Below, piece by piece: positions 19,137 through 28,861 of a stretch of 64,000 nt of DNA. The first letter of the stretch is position 1. Each line of letters starts with the position of its first letter. Source of the DNA: Streptomyces sp. PT12 (GTDB taxonomy: Bacteria; Actinomycetota; Actinomycetes; Streptomycetales; Streptomycetaceae); contig NZ_QEST01000088.1 of NCBI RefSeq assembly GCF_003311645.1, positions 124,001 to 188,000 on the forward strand. Reading direction: 5' to 3'. Under the pieces are notes generated by a model, which was not told the DNA's origin, did not search any database, and worked only from the letters and a program-made list of their open reading frames with translations. The translations under genes and the position numbers were made by a program.

Positions 19137-21008
19137 TCAGGCGTCGGGGTCGAACGTGATCGGCAGTCCCTCGAACTCCGAGCCGGTGGGCGGGACCTCG
19201 AGGGCGGCCAGGGAGAAGCGCATGACCTCGTTGAAGACGGGACCGCAGACCTCGCTGCCGGTGTAGGGGCCGTCCGTGGGGTTCTGGACGACGCAGTAGA
19301 CGGTGACGCGGGGGTCGTCGGCGGGGGCGAACCCGGCGAACGACGAGGTGTAGCCGTCGTAGACGCCCGTCTCGGGGTCCACCCGGTTGGCGGTACCGGT
19401 CTTTCCCGCGACGCGGTAGCCGGGGATGCGGGCGGCAGCGCCGGTGCCGTCAGGGCTCGCGACCACGGTCTCCAGCATGCGCGTCAGCTCGGTCGCGGTG
19501 TCCTGGCTCACCACGCGCTGGCGTTCGGGCTCGGGCGCGGACCTGTACTCGCCGTCGGGGCCCGTGGTGCCGCGCACCAGGGTCGGGGTGACGCGCTCGC
19601 CGCCGCCCGCGAGCGTGGAGTAGACGGACGCGGCCTGCACGGCGTTGACGGACAGGCCCTGGCCGAACGGGATCGTGTACTGCTGCGAGGCGTTCCAGTC
19701 CTCGGGGTCGGCGAGGATGCCGGGGGTCTCGCCGGGGAAGCCGAGCCCGGTGGGGCTGCCGAAGCCGAAGGCCCGCAGATAGGAGTGAAGCACCTCGTTG
19801 GCCTCGGACTGGGTGTCGCCCAGCTCCTCGGCCGCGAGGATCGTGCCGATGTTGCTCGACTGGGCCAGGACGCCGGCGAGGGTGAGGTAGAGCGTCTCGT
19901 GCTCCTCGTGGTCGGCGAAGCTGCGGTCGGCGCGCGGGAGGCGGTTGGGCACGGTGACGTGCGTGTCGCTGGTGGCCGCCTCCTCCTCCAGGACGGCGGC
20001 CATGGTGATGACCTTGCTGGTGGAGCCGAGCTCGAACGCGTCCTGGAGCGCGGGGTTGCCCAGGCCCTGGCCGTCGACGGCCGTCAGGTCGTTGGGGTCG
20101 TAGCCGGGGGCGCTCGCCAGGGCGAGGAGTTCGCCCGTGGTGGTGTCCTGGACGACGACATAGCCGCTGTCCGCCGCCGACTCCTCGACCTGGGCCTCGA
20201 TGGCGTGCTGCGCGGCCCACTGGATGTCGCGGTCGAGGGTCAGCTCGACATCGGTGCCGGGGACGGCGGGGTTCTCCGTCTCCTCGGCGGTGGGGATGCG
20301 GCGGCCGCCGGACTGGGCGTAGGTGATGTCGCCGTCCTCGCCCGAGAGCTGGTCGTCGAGCTGCGCCTCGAGGCCGCCGCCGCCCACGCCCTCGCCGTTG
20401 ACGAAGCCGAGAACGGCGGCGGCGAGGTCGGCGTTGGGGTAGACGCGCTTGGAGTTCTCCTCGGCGAAGACGCCGGAGAGCACCTGCTCGCCCGTGCCCT
20501 TGGCCTCCTGCTCGGCGAGGTTGGCGCGCAGGTCCTGGATCTGCCGCCAGACGGCGGGGAGTTGCTCGCGGGCGAGCACGGCGTAGCGCGAGTCGGGGTC
20601 GTCGAGCAGGTCGGTCAGCTCGGCGGCGTCCCTGCCGAGGATCGGGGCGAGCAGCGCGGCGGCGCGCTCGGGGGCGTCGGGGATGCCGGTCTCCTCCTCG
20701 GAGAAGAGGAGCGGGTCGGCGGTGATGTCGTACGCGTCCACGGTGGTGGCCAGGGCGGCGCCGTCGCGGTCGGTGATGTCGCCGCGCTCGGCGGTCAGCG
20801 GGACGGTGACATAGCGGTTGACGGTGGCCTGCGCGGTGTACGAGGAGGCGCCGACGGCCTGGACCTGGAGCAGCCGCACGGAGAACGCCACCATGATGAG
20901 CGTCAGCGCCAGGCCGATCAGGCGCAGCCTGGGGCGTGGGGAGCCCAGGCGCAACGCGGGGCCGTCGGGGCGGGAACGGCGCGGCTGCGGCGGCCTTGGC
21001 GCGGTCAT
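19137..21008 (-). CDS. ftsI: FtsI / PBP3 septal transpeptidase
   Basis: Class B penicillin-binding protein that cross-links septal peptidoglycan. 623 residues. Short basic cytoplasmic tail, one membrane anchor at about 28-48 and a PBP dimerisation domain (about 65-240). The transpeptidase domain has STSK (329-332, nucleophile Ser), SSN (384-386) and KTG (536-538). The ATG at 21008 overlaps the ftsL stop (ATGA). The C-terminus EFEGLPITFDPDA resembles streptomycete FtsI. PASTA domains are absent, as expected for FtsI. Confidence 0.97.
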   Translation of the reverse strand: MTAPRPPQPRRSRPDGPALRLGSPRPRLRLIGLALTLIMVAFSVRLLQVQAVGASSYTAQATVNRYVTVPLTAERGDITDRDGAALATTVDAYDITADPLLFSEEETGIPDAPERAAALLAPILGRDAAELTDLLDDPDSRYAVLAREQLPAVWRQIQDLRANLAEQEAKGTGEQVLSGVFAEENSKRVYPNADLAAAVLGFVNGEGVGGGGLEAQLDDQLSGEDGDITYAQSGGRRIPTAEETENPAVPGTDVELTLDRDIQWAAQHAIEAQVEESAADSGYVVVQDTTTGELLALASAPGYDPNDLTAVDGQGLGNPALQDAFELGSTSKVITMAAVLEEEAATSDTHVTVPNRLPRADRSFADHEEHETLYLTLAGVLAQSSNIGTILAAEELGDTQSEANEVLHSYLRAFGFGSPTGLGFPGETPGILADPEDWNASQQYTIPFGQGLSVNAVQAASVYSTLAGGGERVTPTLVRGTTGPDGEYRSAPEPERQRVVSQDTATELTRMLETVVASPDGTGAAARIPGYRVAGKTGTANRVDPETGVYDGYTSSFAGFAPADDPRVTVYCVVQNPTDGPYTGSEVCGPVFNEVMRFSLAALEVPPTGSEFEGLPITFDPDA

Positions 21009-21610
21009 GAGGTCTCCCCCGGTCGGGGCGCCCCCGGCGTCGCGGTGGGCTCGGTGGGCGCGGTGGGCTCGGTGGGCGCGGTCGATGGCGCGGGCGGTCC
21101 CGGAGGCGCGGGGACCACGGGGACGAGGTCGCCCGACTGCGGGGCGATCTCGGGGCGTTCCTCCGAAGCGTCCCCCGGATCACCGCCGTTGGCCGCGTCG
21201 CCGCCCTCGGCCGCTTCGTCGTCGGGCTCCGGCGTGGGCGTGGGGGCGGGCTCGGCCTCGCCGAGCACGGTGCCGTCGGGGCCGATGAACGCGGGCGGCC
21301 CGGCCGGGACGAGGCCAAGCTCGCGGGCGCGCTCGGCCAGCGCGTCGGGGGCCGCGTGCCCGTCCACCTCGGCCTGGAGCTCCTGACCCTCGTCGGTCAG
21401 CTCGCGGGTCTCCCTGCGCAGCTCGCTCAGCTCGAACGAGCCCTGGTTGAGCGAGGCGTTGAGGAACAGCAGGGCGATCATGCCGAGGCCGAGCAGCGCC
21501 ACCACGAGCAGGACGAACGGGGTGCGGGCTGCGGACGAGGAACGGTTGGGCACCAGTCCGGCGAGGCGGGTCAGCCGCGTCTGGGGCCCGGGGCCTCGGG
21601 AACGGCTCAT
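21005..21610 (-). CDS. ftsL: FtsL-like septum formation initiator with long Pro/Glu tail
   Basis: 201-residue bitopic membrane protein in the FtsL position. A basic N-terminus (about 1-30) is followed by a membrane segment at about 31-52 ([19 protein letters not shown]) and a leucine-zipper coiled coil at about 55-105 ([19 protein letters not shown]). The tail of about 85 residues is disordered and rich in Pro, Glu, Ala and Thr, including [13 protein letters not shown] near 180. The ATG at 21610 overlaps the rsmH stop (ATGA). Identification rests on position and topology rather than sequence identity, because FtsL diverges quickly. Confidence 0.88.
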   Translation of the reverse strand: MSRSRGPGPQTRLTRLAGLVPNRSSSAARTPFVLLVVALLGLGMIALLFLNASLNQGSFELSELRRETRELTDEGQELQAEVDGHAAPDALAERARELGLVPAGPPAFIGPDGTVLGEAEPAPTPTPEPDDEAAEGGDAANGGDPGDASEERPEIAPQSGDLVPVVPAPPGPPAPSTAPTEPTAPTEPTATPGAPRPGETS

Positions 21611-22584
21611 GGGACGGCCTCCCTGACGCGTTCCGCGGCGCGCAGGCGGGCGGGGGCGGCGCGGCTGTTCTCGGCCAGCTCCTCCGCGTCCGGCTGCTCC
21701 GCGCCGCGGGTCAGCAGGCGCAGGCGCGGCTGGTACTGCTCGGGGATGACGGGCAGCCCGGGCGGGGCCGTCGATCCGGCGCCCTCGGCCAGGGCCCGCT
21801 TGACCAGCCGGTCCTCGAGCGAGTGGTACGAAAGGACCGCGACGCGGCCGCCCACGGCGAGGGCGTCGATGGCGGCGGGCAGGGCGCGTTCGAGCGCGCG
21901 CAGCTCGCCGTTGACCTCGATGCGCAGGGCCTGGAAGGTGCGCTTGGCGGGGTTGCCGCCGGTGCGCTTGGCGGCCTGGGGCAGGGCGTCGCGGATGAGG
22001 GTGACGAGCCGGGCTGTGGAGGTCAGCGGCTCGCGGCGGCGCTCCTTGGCGATGGCGTCGACGATGCGGCGGGCGTTGCGCTCCTCGCCGTAGGCGCGCA
22101 GGACGCGGACCAGCTCGCCCGGGGGGTAGGTGTTGAGGACGTCGGCGGCGCTCGGGCCCTTCGACTGGTCCATCCGCATGTCGAGGGGGGCGTCGCGGGC
22201 GTAGGCGAAGCCGCGGTCGGCCTCGTCGAGCTGCATCGACGAGACGCCGAGATCGAAGAGCACGGCGGCCACTCGGGTGACGCCTAGGCGCGCGAGGACG
22301 TCGGGCAGCTCGTCGTAGACGGCGTGCGCGAGGGTGGCGCGGTCGCCGTGCGGGGCAAGGCGCTCGCCGGCCAGCCGCAGCGCCTCGGGGTCGCGGTCGA
22401 GGGCGACGAGGCGGGCCCCGGGGAACGCGGTGAGCAGCGCCTCGCTGTGCCCGCCGAGGCCGAGGGTGCAATCGACCGCCACCGCCCCCGGGGCACGCAG
22501 CGCCGGGCCGAGCAGCTCGAGGCAGCGCCTGAGCATGACGGGGCGGTGCCGGGCCTCCGGCGGCCGGTCGTTGCTGGTCGTCAT
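21607..22584 (-). CDS. rsmH: 16S rRNA (cytosine1402-N4)-methyltransferase RsmH
   Basis: SAM-dependent methylase (formerly MraW) that modifies C1402 in the ribosomal P site. 325 residues. Signatures: [14 protein letters not shown] (13-26), the SAM loop [15 protein letters not shown] (about 37-51), [19 protein letters not shown] (about 112-130), and [13 protein letters not shown] and [11 protein letters not shown] in the C-terminal half. First gene of the dcw cluster here; no mraZ lies upstream, as in Streptomyces. ATG preceded by GGAAGG. Stop overlaps the ftsL start. Confidence 0.97.
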   Translation of the reverse strand: MTTSNDRPPEARHRPVMLRRCLELLGPALRAPGAVAVDCTLGLGGHSEALLTAFPGARLVALDRDPEALRLAGERLAPHGDRATLAHAVYDELPDVLARLGVTRVAAVLFDLGVSSMQLDEADRGFAYARDAPLDMRMDQSKGPSAADVLNTYPPGELVRVLRAYGEERNARRIVDAIAKERRREPLTSTARLVTLIRDALPQAAKRTGGNPAKRTFQALRIEVNGELRALERALPAAIDALAVGGRVAVLSYHSLEDRLVKRALAEGAGSTAPPGLPVIPEQYQPRLRLLTRGAEQPDAEELAENSRAAPARLRAAERVREAVP

Positions 22585-22668
22585 GTGCCTTCCGGGGGGA
22601 GGTGAGACAGGTGACGGGCGAATGACGGGCGGAAACAGTGGCCTGGTGCACGCCTCCCGGTGCGCGTC

Positions 22669-22697
22669 ACACTAGCCCACCGGTTTCCGCGGTCACC
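22669..22697 (-). promoter_or_regulatory. Candidate promoter for the rsmH-led dcw operon
   Basis: On the minus strand GGTGAC (22692-22697) and TAGTGT (22669-22674) are separated by 17 bases, resembling a housekeeping promoter about 80 bases upstream of rsmH. The opposite strand of this 203 bp gap carries TATTAA (22772-22777), a -10 candidate for the carbonic anhydrase gene. Confidence 0.4.
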
Positions 22698-22787
22698 GGA
22701 CCGACCCCAGGATGCGCCAGGAAGCTGTGACCCGCATCACTCGTCCCGGGGAGACGCCTCAGTGGCGCTCGTATTAACGTCACAGAT

Positions 22788-23303
22788 ATGACGCAGACGG
22801 TCACCGATGAGCTTCTCCGGGCCAACGAACGCTACGCCGAGGCGTTCACCGATCCGGGAATGGACGCCAGACCAGTGCGCAAGGTGGCGATCGTCGCCTG
22901 CATGGACGCCAGGCTCGACCTGCACGAGGCCCTGGGCCTCGCGCTGGGCGACTGCCACACCATCAGGAACGCCGGCGGTGTGGTCACCGACGACGTGATC
23001 CGCTCCCTGACCATCAGTCAACGGCTTCTCCAGACCCGCGCCGTGGTGCTGATCCACCACACGGGGTGCGGGCTGCTCGGCCTGAGCGAGGACTTCAGGC
23101 ACGAGCTCGAGCTCGAGGTCGGTCAGCGGCCGAACTGGGCGCTGGAGTCGTTCCACGACCTCGACCAGGACGTGCGCCAGTCAATGGCCCGCGTGCGCAC
23201 CTCCCCCTTTCTCCCGCACACTGATGACGTACGCGGCTTTGTGTTCGACGTGACGACCGGGCTGTTGCGGGAGATCGACCCCGCGGGCACGCCGGTCCAG
23301 TGA
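22788..23303 (+). CDS. Beta-class carbonic anhydrase
   Basis: Zinc enzyme interconverting CO2 and bicarbonate. 171 residues, the short beta-CA form. Zinc ligands: Cys38 in CMDAR (with the Asp-Arg dyad D40/R42) and His91-x2-Cys94 in HHTGC. GGVVTDDVIRSL and HTIRNAG line the active site. The ATG at 22788 has no clear ribosome site, but TATTAA lies 11-16 bases upstream, so the mRNA may be nearly leaderless. Divergent from the dcw operon. Confidence 0.92.
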   Translation: MTQTVTDELLRANERYAEAFTDPGMDARPVRKVAIVACMDARLDLHEALGLALGDCHTIRNAGGVVTDDVIRSLTISQRLLQTRAVVLIHHTGCGLLGLSEDFRHELELEVGQRPNWALESFHDLDQDVRQSMARVRTSPFLPHTDDVRGFVFDVTTGLLREIDPAGTPVQ

Positions 23304-23433
23304 CGGGCGGCCCTGGCAGTGTGAAGAATGCTGCGGGGAGGCAACCGTCCGGTTCGGAATCGGTGTCCGGTTGATCGACACGGCCCGGCGGCACGCCGGG
23401 CCTGGCATGGCAAATGGGGCCGAGGAGGGCCGG

Positions 23434-24426
23434 GTGACGACCTATGAGGAGCAGACCAACCTCACCGATCTGAGCGCCACGGCGGAGCAGGTGCGCCGCG
23501 CGGTGGAGAGCGTGATCGAGGGGAAGCCGGAGGTCGTACGGCTCTCGCTGACGGTGCTGCTCGCCGGGGGGCACCTGCTGCTCGAAGACGTGCCGGGGGT
23601 CGGCAAGACGATGCTGGCCAAGGCGCTGGCGAAGTCGATCGACTGCTCGGTGCAGCGCATCCAGTTCACGCCGGATCTGCTGCCCACCGACATCACCGGG
23701 GTCAGCGTCTTCGACCAGCAGCGCAAGGAGTTCGAGTTCAAGCCGGGGGCGGTGTTCGCGCAGATCGTCATCGGCGACGAGATCAACCGCGCCTCGCCCA
23801 AGACGCAGTCGGCGCTGCTCGAGTCGATGGAGGAGCGCCAGGTCACGGCGGACGGGCGCACCTACGAGCTGCCGCGCCCCTTCATGGTGATCGCGACGCA
23901 GAACCCCGTGGAGATGGAGGGGACGTACCCGCTGCCCGAGGCGCAGCGTGACCGTTTCATGGCGCGGGTCTCGGTCGGCTATCCGAGCGCCGAGGCGGAG
24001 CTGCGGATGCTGGAGTCGCACGGGGGCGTGTCGCCGCTCGCGTCGCTGCGGCCCGCGGCGCACGCGAGCGACGTGATCAAGCTGATCGAGGCCGTGCGCG
24101 AGGTGCACGTGTCGGACGCGGTGCGGCGTTACGCCGTCGACCTCACCGCGGCCACCCGCGGCCACCCCGAGCTGCGGCTCGGGGCGTCCCCGCGCGCGAC
24201 GCTCCACCTGGTGCGGGCGGCCAAGGCCGCGGCGGCGCTCGCCGGGCGCGGCTTCGTGCTGCCCGACGACATCCAGCAGCTCGCGGTGCCCGTGCTGGCC
24301 CACCGGCTGCTGCCGAGCGCGCAGGCCCAGCTGAACCGGCACACCACCGAGCAGTTCGTGACCGACATCCTGCGCCGAACCTCGGTGCCGGACCCCTACG
24401 CCGCCCAGCGCCTGCGGGGCTACTGA
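23434..24426 (+). CDS. MoxR-family AAA+ ATPase
   Basis: 330-residue AAA+ chaperone-like ATPase. Walker A GVGKT at about 55-59, Walker B VIGDEINRA near 110-118, and MoxR signatures PKTQSALLESMEERQVT and ATQNPVEMEGTYPLPEAQRDRF around 122-170. Family members mature or regulate partner proteins encoded alongside. Here the partners are the next two genes (DUF58 and a transglutaminase), a common actinobacterial trio. The GTG at 23434 is chosen because GGAGGG precedes it closely. Its stop and the next start share bases (TGATG). Confidence 0.94.
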   Translation: MTTYEEQTNLTDLSATAEQVRRAVESVIEGKPEVVRLSLTVLLAGGHLLLEDVPGVGKTMLAKALAKSIDCSVQRIQFTPDLLPTDITGVSVFDQQRKEFEFKPGAVFAQIVIGDEINRASPKTQSALLESMEERQVTADGRTYELPRPFMVIATQNPVEMEGTYPLPEAQRDRFMARVSVGYPSAEAELRMLESHGGVSPLASLRPAAHASDVIKLIEAVREVHVSDAVRRYAVDLTAATRGHPELRLGASPRATLHLVRAAKAAAALAGRGFVLPDDIQQLAVPVLAHRLLPSAQAQLNRHTTEQFVTDILRRTSVPDPYAAQRLRGY

Positions 24427-25733
24427 TGTCCCGGGACCGGCCGCCCGCGGGAGCGGAGGACGACCGGGGGCCGCTGCGGGCGGCGTTCGCCGGGTTGACC
24501 ACGCGCGGCCGGTCGTTCCTCGCGGCCGGGGGCGCGGCGGCGGCGTGCGCGTACCTGCTGGGGCAGCCCGACCTGCTGCGGGTGGGGATGCTGCTCGCCG
24601 CGCTGCCCGTGCTGTGCGTGCTGGTGCTGCACGGCACCCGCAGCGGGGTGGCGGCGGCGCGGCGCCTTTCGCCCGCCCGGGTGGGCGCGGGCAGCGAGGC
24701 GCGGGTGCACCTGCGCGTAGAGAACGTCGCGCGCCTGCCCAGCGGGCTGCTGCTGCTCCAGGACCGGGTGCCCTATGTGCTGGGGCCGAGGCCGAGGTTC
24801 GTGCTCGACCGGATCGAGCCGGGCGGGCGGCGCGAGGTGACGTACCGGATCCGCTCGGACCTGCGGGGGCGTTACCCGCTGGGGCCCTTGCAGCTGCGGC
24901 TCGCCGACCCGTTCGGGATGGTGGAGCTGAGCCGGTCGTTCCACGCGTACGACGTAATGACCGTGCTGCCGCGGATCGAGTCGCTGCCGCCGGTGCGGCT
25001 CGGCGGCGACGCGGGCGGGCACGGGGACGGCAGGCAGCGCGTCATCGCGGTGGCGGGCGACGACGACATCATTCCGCGCGACTACCGGCACGGCGACGAC
25101 CTGCGGCGCGTGCACTGGCGCTCGACGGCGCACCGGGGCGCGTTGATGGTGCGGCGCGAGGAGCAGCCGCTCCAGGCGCGGTGCACCGTGCTGCTCGACA
25201 CGCGGCGGCGCGCCTACGCGGGCGGCGGGCCCGAATCGGCGTTCGAACGCGCGGTGTCGGGGGCCGCCTCGGTGGTGAGCCACCTGGTGGCGCGGGGATA
25301 CGGCGCGCGGCTCGTGACCGACGCGGGGCTCGCGATGCCGGGCCCCGACACCGGAACGGCCGACACCGCCGAGGTCACAGGGCTGATCATGGACGCGCTC
25401 GCGGTGGTCGACCACTCGGCCAACGACGGGCTCGATGGGGCGCTCGCGGGCGCTCGCGGCGGCGACACCGGGCTGCTGGTCGCGTTTCTCGGCGCCGTGG
25501 ACGACGAGCAGATCGCCGTGCTGGGGCGGCTGAGGCAGCGGGCCAACGGCGCGGTCGCGCTGCTCGCCGCGGGTCAGTGGGACCCGGCGTACGAGGCGGA
25601 CCGGCTGCGGGCGCTCGGACAGGCGGGGTGGACGGCGCTCGCGCACCACCAGGGCGTGCCGCTGGGGCGGCTGTGGCAGGAGGCCGCGCTCGAGCTCGCG
25701 GCCGCGGGCCGGGGAGTGACCGGGCCGCGATGA
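24426..25733 (+). CDS. DUF58 membrane protein
   Basis: 435-residue protein with two adjacent membrane segments at about 33-75, a beta-rich N-terminal region and the DUF58 core. The core includes DIIPRDYRHGDDLRRVHWRSTAHRGALMVRRE-like conserved sequence around residues 212-245, with the family R-x-Y-x-x-G-D and HW-S-A elements visible. DUF58 proteins have a von Willebrand A-like fold and are functionally tied to MoxR ATPases. The ATG overlaps the MoxR stop. Function beyond this association is not known. Confidence 0.9.
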   Translation: MSRDRPPAGAEDDRGPLRAAFAGLTTRGRSFLAAGGAAAACAYLLGQPDLLRVGMLLAALPVLCVLVLHGTRSGVAAARRLSPARVGAGSEARVHLRVENVARLPSGLLLLQDRVPYVLGPRPRFVLDRIEPGGRREVTYRIRSDLRGRYPLGPLQLRLADPFGMVELSRSFHAYDVMTVLPRIESLPPVRLGGDAGGHGDGRQRVIAVAGDDDIIPRDYRHGDDLRRVHWRSTAHRGALMVRREEQPLQARCTVLLDTRRRAYAGGGPESAFERAVSGAASVVSHLVARGYGARLVTDAGLAMPGPDTGTADTAEVTGLIMDALAVVDHSANDGLDGALAGARGGDTGLLVAFLGAVDDEQIAVLGRLRQRANGAVALLAAGQWDPAYEADRLRALGQAGWTALAHHQGVPLGRLWQEAALELAAAGRGVTGPR

Positions 25734-25740
25734 GCCGCGG

Positions 25741-28179
25741 GTGCCCGACGAGCCGGAGGGATGGAACGGGCGGATGAACGGCCGGATGGACAGCCGGATG
25801 GACAGCCGGATACGGATGGCCTGCGCGGCATGGGTGGCCACGCTCGCCGCGGCGTGCGCGCTGCTGCCGCTGATCGACGGCTCGGACTGGATGGTCCAGG
25901 TCGCCGTCCTCTCGGCCACCCAGACCGGCATCGGGGTGCTGATGCGCTGGCGCGGCATGGCCATGCCGCCGACGGTCGCGGTGCAGGCGCTGGCGTCGCT
26001 GCTGATGCTGACCGTGGTCTCGGCGGCGGAGTACGCGGTCGGCGGGCTGCTGCCTGGGCCCGCGGTGTTCGACCGGTTCGGGCGGCTGCTCTCCGCCGGG
26101 GCCGAGGACATCGGCCGGTATGTGGCGCCCGCGCCCGCGACCGAGGGCATCAGGCTCATGGTGTTCGGCGGGGTGCTGCTGATCGGGCTCCTCGTGGACG
26201 TCCTCGCGGTGCCGATGCGCAGCGCCGCCGCGGCCGGGCTGCCGCTGCTCGCGCTCTACTCGGTGGCGGCGGGCGTCGCCCAGGACGCGTCGAGCTGGCC
26301 GTACTTCGTGACCGCGGCGGCCGGGTACCTGGTGCTGCTGCTCGCGGAGGGGCGTGAACGGCTCGGCACCTGGGGGAGGTTCTTCGGCGGCCCCGGCCAC
26401 GGGCGGCCGATGGGGCCGCGGGACCAGGTGCTCGGCGCCGGGCCGAGGGCGCGCGCCGGGCGGCGCATCGGCGCGGTGAGCCTGGGCGTCGCCGCGCTCG
26501 CGCCCGCGCTGCTGCCGTCGCTCGGCGGCGGGCTGCTCGACATCGACGGCGAGGGCGGCGCCGGGGGCGGGGGCGGCTCGGTCTCCTCGGTCGACCCCGT
26601 GGTCGCGCTCCAGGACCAGCTCAACCAGCCGGCGGACCGCGAGATCCTGCGGTACAGGACCAACAGCCCGTCGCCCGACGAGATGTATCTGCGGCTGGTC
26701 GCGCTCGACGACTTCACCGGCGAGGAGTGGATCTCCTCGCGCTGGCACGACCCGGTGCCCGGCGGGCCATGGAGCGTGAACGGGCTCGCGCCCGGCGTCG
26801 AGACCTCGCAGGTGACGACGTCGATCACGGCGTCCGAGAGCTACGCCCAGTCCTCGCTGCCTGTGCCGTATCCGGCGGAGTGGATCGAAACCACGGGCAA
26901 CTGGTCGTACGACACCGGCTCCCAGACGCTCGTGTCGAACGACTCGGGCCTCTCCGCGAGCGGGCGCACCTACGAGGTCAACCACCTGCTCGTCGAGCCC
27001 ACGGCCGACCAGCTGACCAACGCGCCGCAGCCGCGCACCGACATCGCACGGCACTACACGCGGGTCCCTGACAACCTGCCGCCCGAGGTCGAGGAGACCG
27101 CGCGCGAGGTCACCAGGGGCGCGGCGAACAACCACGCGCGGGCGGTGGCGTTGCAGGAGTGGTTCACGGGCTCGGGGGGGTTCGCCTACGACACCGAGGT
27201 GGAGTCGGGCAGCGGCAGCGAGGCGATCGTCAACTTCCTGGAGCAGAGGGAGGGATTCTGCGTCCACTTCGCGTTCACCATGGCCGCCATGGCGCGGACG
27301 TTGGACATCCCCGCGCAGGTCGCGGTGGGGTTCACGCCGGGGACGCGGATGCCGGGCGGCACCTACTCGGTGGGCATCCACAACGCGCACGCGTGGCCCG
27401 AGCTGTACTTCGAGGGCACAGGCTGGGTCAGGTTCGAGCCGACGCCCGGCCAGGGCAACGCGCCCGACCACACCAGGCCCGACTACGCGGCGCCCGACCA
27501 GGACAGCCCGTCGGATCCCGAGGTGCCCGAGCCCGAGCCGTCGGACGAGGAGCCCACACCGACGCCGACCGCGCCAGACCGCTGCGACCCCGCCGTGGAC
27601 GGCGCGTGCGGGCCCCAGGAGCCGATCGCGCTGGACAGCGAGGACCAGGCCGGGCTGCCGGGGTGGTGGGCCGCGCTGTTGTTCGGCGGCGGCGGCCTGG
27701 CACTCGCGCTGCTCGGCGGTCCGCTGCTGTGGCGGACCCGGGCCAGGACGGGGCGGCTCGCGCGGGGGGCGGGGACGCTGGCGGCCTGGCGGGAGCTGAA
27801 GGACACCGCGTGGGACTACGGCGTGCCGCCGCAGAGCTGGGAGACGCCCCGGCAGGCGGGCGAGCGGCTGGTGCGGGTCACCGGGCTCGGCGAGGAGGCC
27901 GCGGCGGCCGTGCTGCGCGTGGCCACGGCCGTGGAGGAGGAGCTGTACGCGCCACCGGGCGCGCGGCGCGAGGAGCGCGGGCTCGCCCATGACGTGCGCA
28001 CCGCGGCCGCGGGCCTGCGCGCCGGGGCGAGCCGGGCCGAACGGTGGCGGGCACTCCTGCTGCCGCGTTCCGCCATATGGGTGACACGGCTGCTCTCCGA
28101 GCGGCGGGCGGCGCTCGTCGGGCGCCTGCGCGCCAGGGCGGGGCGCATCACGGCCCGGCTCACGCGCCGCAGGGCCTGA
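25741..28179 (+). CDS. TgpA-type membrane transglutaminase
   Basis: About 812 residues. Membrane segments cluster at the N-terminus (about 25-200). An extracytoplasmic transglutaminase-like domain is centred on Cys507 (EGFCVHF) and His550 (HNAHAWPELY), completed by the W-V-RFEPTPG block. A Pro/Glu/Asp-rich stretch (about 585-635), a further membrane segment (about 645-665) and a cytoplasmic DUF4129-like C-terminus follow. Start uncertain: GTG 25741 gives the longest frame, but ATG 25774 has GGAGGG upstream. Near the N-terminus a 12 bp unit (ATGGACAGCCGG) is repeated in tandem. Third gene of the MoxR-DUF58-transglutaminase operon, ending at a strong hairpin. Confidence 0.9.
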   Translation: MPDEPEGWNGRMNGRMDSRMDSRIRMACAAWVATLAAACALLPLIDGSDWMVQVAVLSATQTGIGVLMRWRGMAMPPTVAVQALASLLMLTVVSAAEYAVGGLLPGPAVFDRFGRLLSAGAEDIGRYVAPAPATEGIRLMVFGGVLLIGLLVDVLAVPMRSAAAAGLPLLALYSVAAGVAQDASSWPYFVTAAAGYLVLLLAEGRERLGTWGRFFGGPGHGRPMGPRDQVLGAGPRARAGRRIGAVSLGVAALAPALLPSLGGGLLDIDGEGGAGGGGGSVSSVDPVVALQDQLNQPADREILRYRTNSPSPDEMYLRLVALDDFTGEEWISSRWHDPVPGGPWSVNGLAPGVETSQVTTSITASESYAQSSLPVPYPAEWIETTGNWSYDTGSQTLVSNDSGLSASGRTYEVNHLLVEPTADQLTNAPQPRTDIARHYTRVPDNLPPEVEETAREVTRGAANNHARAVALQEWFTGSGGFAYDTEVESGSGSEAIVNFLEQREGFCVHFAFTMAAMARTLDIPAQVAVGFTPGTRMPGGTYSVGIHNAHAWPELYFEGTGWVRFEPTPGQGNAPDHTRPDYAAPDQDSPSDPEVPEPEPSDEEPTPTPTAPDRCDPAVDGACGPQEPIALDSEDQAGLPGWWAALLFGGGGLALALLGGPLLWRTRARTGRLARGAGTLAAWRELKDTAWDYGVPPQSWETPRQAGERLVRVTGLGEEAAAAVLRVATAVEEELYAPPGARREERGLAHDVRTAAAGLRAGASRAERWRALLLPRSAIWVTRLLSERRAALVGRLRARAGRITARLTRRRA

Positions 28180-28208
28180 GGGGCGCAGGGCGCGACAGGC
28201 ACGCAGAA

Positions 28209-28236
28209 GGGCCGCCCGGCACCTGCCGGGCGGCCC
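28209..28236. terminator. Bidirectional terminator after the transglutaminase gene
   Basis: Inverted repeat GGGCCGCCCGGCA / TGCCGGGCGGCCC (13 bases per arm, centre CC), 30 bases after the transglutaminase stop and 20 bases beyond the DUF3040 stop on the other strand. Confidence 0.8.
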
Positions 28237-28255
28237 TCAACGCTTCTCGTCGGCC

Positions 28256-28654
28256 TCAGTCGTCGCGCGCGTCACGGCGTCGCTGCCAGCGCTGCTCGAT
28301 CCTGTTCATCATGGAGCGGCGCTGCTTCTGGCCACGCTGCCTGCCACCTGCGCCCCCGCCGCGCGCCTGCCCCTCGCCCGCCGACGGCGACTTGCGCCAG
28401 CCGGTCACGGCGACGACGGCACAACCGAGCATCACGAGGAAGCCCACCACGCTAAGGGCGATGAACTGGGCGACCATGCCTCCCATGAGGAGGCCGATCC
28501 CCACAAGGAAACCGGCAATCGCTTGGTAGACCCGCTTGCGGGTGTACGTGCGCAGCTCGTTTCCCTCAAGCGCTGTCGCGAATTTGGGATCTTCGGCGTA
28601 CAGCGCTCGCTCCATTTGTTCGAGCATGCGCTGCTCGTGGTCCGAGAGCGGCAC
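28256..28654 (-). CDS. DUF3040 small membrane protein
   Basis: 132 residues. The conserved N-terminus PLSDHEQRMLEQMERALYAEDPKFATAL (residues 2-29) is the DUF3040 signature. Two membrane segments follow at about 45-62 and 66-84, then a basic Gly/Arg/Gln-rich tail. DUF3040 proteins are actinobacterial and lie near the dcw cluster; their function is unknown. The GTG at 28654 gives the canonical N-terminus. About 200 bp without a gene separate it from the upstream methyltransferase stop. Confidence 0.92.
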   Translation of the reverse strand: MPLSDHEQRMLEQMERALYAEDPKFATALEGNELRTYTRKRVYQAIAGFLVGIGLLMGGMVAQFIALSVVGFLVMLGCAVVAVTGWRKSPSAGEGQARGGGAGGRQRGQKQRRSMMNRIEQRWQRRRDARDD

Positions 28655-28861
28655 GGAGTCCTCCTACTCGTCGGTCGCGGTGGCGACCCGATCCGACTCT
28701 TCCAAGGATAGGCAGGGAAGTCGCCCTGTGAAACCCACCCCTGTACGCCAATTTCGCCCACCACACCCGGCACACCAAGCCCCGCGGGGTTGGGAATGTC
28801 CTTCCCTCGCGAACCTCGGATCATGCCCAGCTAGTCCCTCACGATGATACGAGGAACTGGA

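Noticed and set aside
19077-21386. 769-codon plus-strand frame opposite ftsI/ftsL
   Set aside because: Gly/Val/Arg-rich shadow frame; the ftsI frame on the minus strand has STSK, SSN and KTG motifs.
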